From Balneolales bacterium (GTDB lineage: Bacteria > Bacteroidota > Rhodothermia > Balneolales > Natronogracilivirgulaceae), in assembly GCA_007131625.1 (NCBI GenBank), contig SLQC01000115.1, positions 1 through 6,731 on the forward strand: a DNA stretch of 6,731 bases, written 5' to 3'. A model generated the notes under the pieces. It searched no databases, had not been told where the DNA came from, and saw only the letters and a list, made by a program, of their open reading frames with translations. The position numbers were made by a program, and so were the translations under genes. Below, piece after piece: positions 6,240 through 6,731 of the stretch (within the stretch, counting starts at the first letter, position 1; every line of letters begins with the position of its first letter).

Positions 6240-6385
6240 GATCAGTACAGAATAAAGCGGATAAAATGCCTATTTTATAATGTAAAATAACTTAAGGCCG
6301 TAAGCGTCTTCAAAATACATCAAAACATGTTAATAATTTGGAAAGATTCTCCGGCAAATGATTTAGGACAGGTTCTGTTATCGTC
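6240..6385. other. Divergent purK/prfA intergenic region
   Basis: This AT-rich 146-bp spacer carries the start signals for leftward purK and rightward prfA. The purK side holds nested A/T inverted repeats (6261-6289). A tentative Bacteroidota-type promoter for purK reads leftwards: -33 TTTG (complement of 6311-6314), a 21-bp gap, and TATTTTAC (complement of 6282-6289), a six-of-eight match to TAnnTTTG. For prfA the nearest candidate is TAATAATTTG at 6331-6340, a poor match with no obvious -33. No coding frame is credible. Confidence 0.4.
6261..6289. repeat. Alternating A/T-rich inverted repeats upstream of purK
   Basis: Three heptamers alternate in orientation. ATAAAAT (6261-6267) pairs with ATTTTAT (6272-6278) across four bases. 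Overlapping that second element, TATTTTA (6271-6277) pairs with TAAAATA (6283-6289) across five bases. They lie 22-50 bp upstream of the purK start and overlap the tentative purK -7 element. They could be a repressor site or an AT-rich promoter stretch; the low complexity makes chance a serious alternative. Confidence 0.6.
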
Positions 6386-6731
6386 ATGGATATCGAAAAA
6401 AAATTGGCTCATTTGAAATCCCGGTATGAGGAGTTGGGTGTTGCACTCAGCGATCCGGCAATCTATGATCAGCCTGTAAAGCTGACTGAGGTAACCAAGG
6501 AGCACAGCAGCCTCAAATCACTGGTGGAAGACTATGAACGATGGCAGGAATTGAGGCAGCAAATAGCCGGAAACGAGGAGATAATCGCACAGAACGAGGA
6601 TCCCGAACTAACGGAGATGGCGCGGTCAGAAATACAGGAATTGTCGGCTCAATGTGAAGAGCTGGAAGAGAAAATCCGGCTGGAGCTTATTCCGAAAGAT
6701 CCTGAAGACTCTAGGAATGCTATCGTTGAGA
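6386..6731 (+). CDS. prfA: Peptide chain release factor 1 (RF1), N-terminal part, cut by the window end
   Basis: RF1 recognises UAA and UAG stop codons and triggers peptide release on the ribosome. The window holds 115 codons of a protein usually about 355-360 residues long. The visible part is the helical N-terminal domain: KLAHLKSRYEELGVALSDPA (about 5-24), then a KEHSSLKSLVEDYERW segment and an acidic coiled region. It ends in LELIPKDPEDSRNAIVE, which matches the RF1 segment leading into EIRAGTGGDEA. The RF1-type spacing and the LSDP and PKDP motifs favour prfA over prfB. The PxT anticodon-like and GGQ motifs lie beyond the edge and cannot be checked. The ATG at 6386 is the first in frame after a stop at 6359-6361. 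Only a weak AGGACAGG (6365-6372) lies upstream, and it is too far for a normal ribosome site. Confidence 0.92.
   Translation, partial: MDIEKKLAHLKSRYEELGVALSDPAIYDQPVKLTEVTKEHSSLKSLVEDYERWQELRQQIAGNEEIIAQNEDPELTEMARSEIQELSAQCEELEEKIRLELIPKDPEDSRNAIVE

Noticed and set aside
6440..6460. GCACTC followed by a GC-rich stretch, resembling half of a CIRCE element
   Set aside because: It lies within the prfA coding region and has no matching GAGTGC arm nine bases downstream.

Overview
This window is a chromosomal housekeeping segment from a Gram-negative bacterium. The best guess is the Bacteroidota/Rhodothermota side of the tree (Balneolia- or Rhodothermia-like). The reasons are an apparent apolipoprotein N-acyltransferase start, which implies an outer-membrane lipoprotein pathway; weak or absent Shine-Dalgarno sites before most genes; a good match to the Bacteroidota-type -7 element (TAnnTTTG) before grpE; and the hrcA-grpE-dnaJ order without dnaK. 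The acidic N-terminus of GrpE would fit a marine or mildly halophilic organism, but does not prove it. The taxonomic placement is inference.

Layout from left to right. At 1-821 on the minus strand, a translation-related pair runs leftwards: rsmI (16S rRNA 2'-O-ribose methyltransferase), followed with no spacer by the first 45 codons of a probable lnt that leaves the window. A 181-bp divergent spacer (822-1002) holds a perfect 13-bp tandem duplication. At 1003-4520 on the plus strand lie a small VOC-fold protein, then hrcA (heat-shock repressor), grpE and dnaJ. At 4532-6239 on the minus strand is purK followed by purE, which together convert AIR to CAIR in purine synthesis. A 146-bp divergent spacer with nested A/T-rich inverted repeats leads to the 5' end of prfA (peptide release factor 1) on the plus strand, cut by the window edge. 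No stretch over 300 bases lacks a gene.

How the genes work together. HrcA is expected to repress heat-shock genes; GrpE and DnaJ are the nucleotide-exchange factor and J-domain co-chaperone of DnaK, whose gene is not here. No canonical CIRCE operator is visible, but an imperfect inverted repeat lies upstream of hrcA where an autoregulatory operator would be expected. PurK and PurE act in sequence on one intermediate. RsmI and RF1 both serve the ribosome but are not adjacent.

I saw no mobile element, CRISPR array, tRNA or rRNA, defence system or broken gene, and no credible undescribed system. The points worth a second look are regulatory: the hrcA upstream repeat, the grpE promoter placed almost on the start codon, the purK/prfA repeat cluster and the 13-bp duplication.
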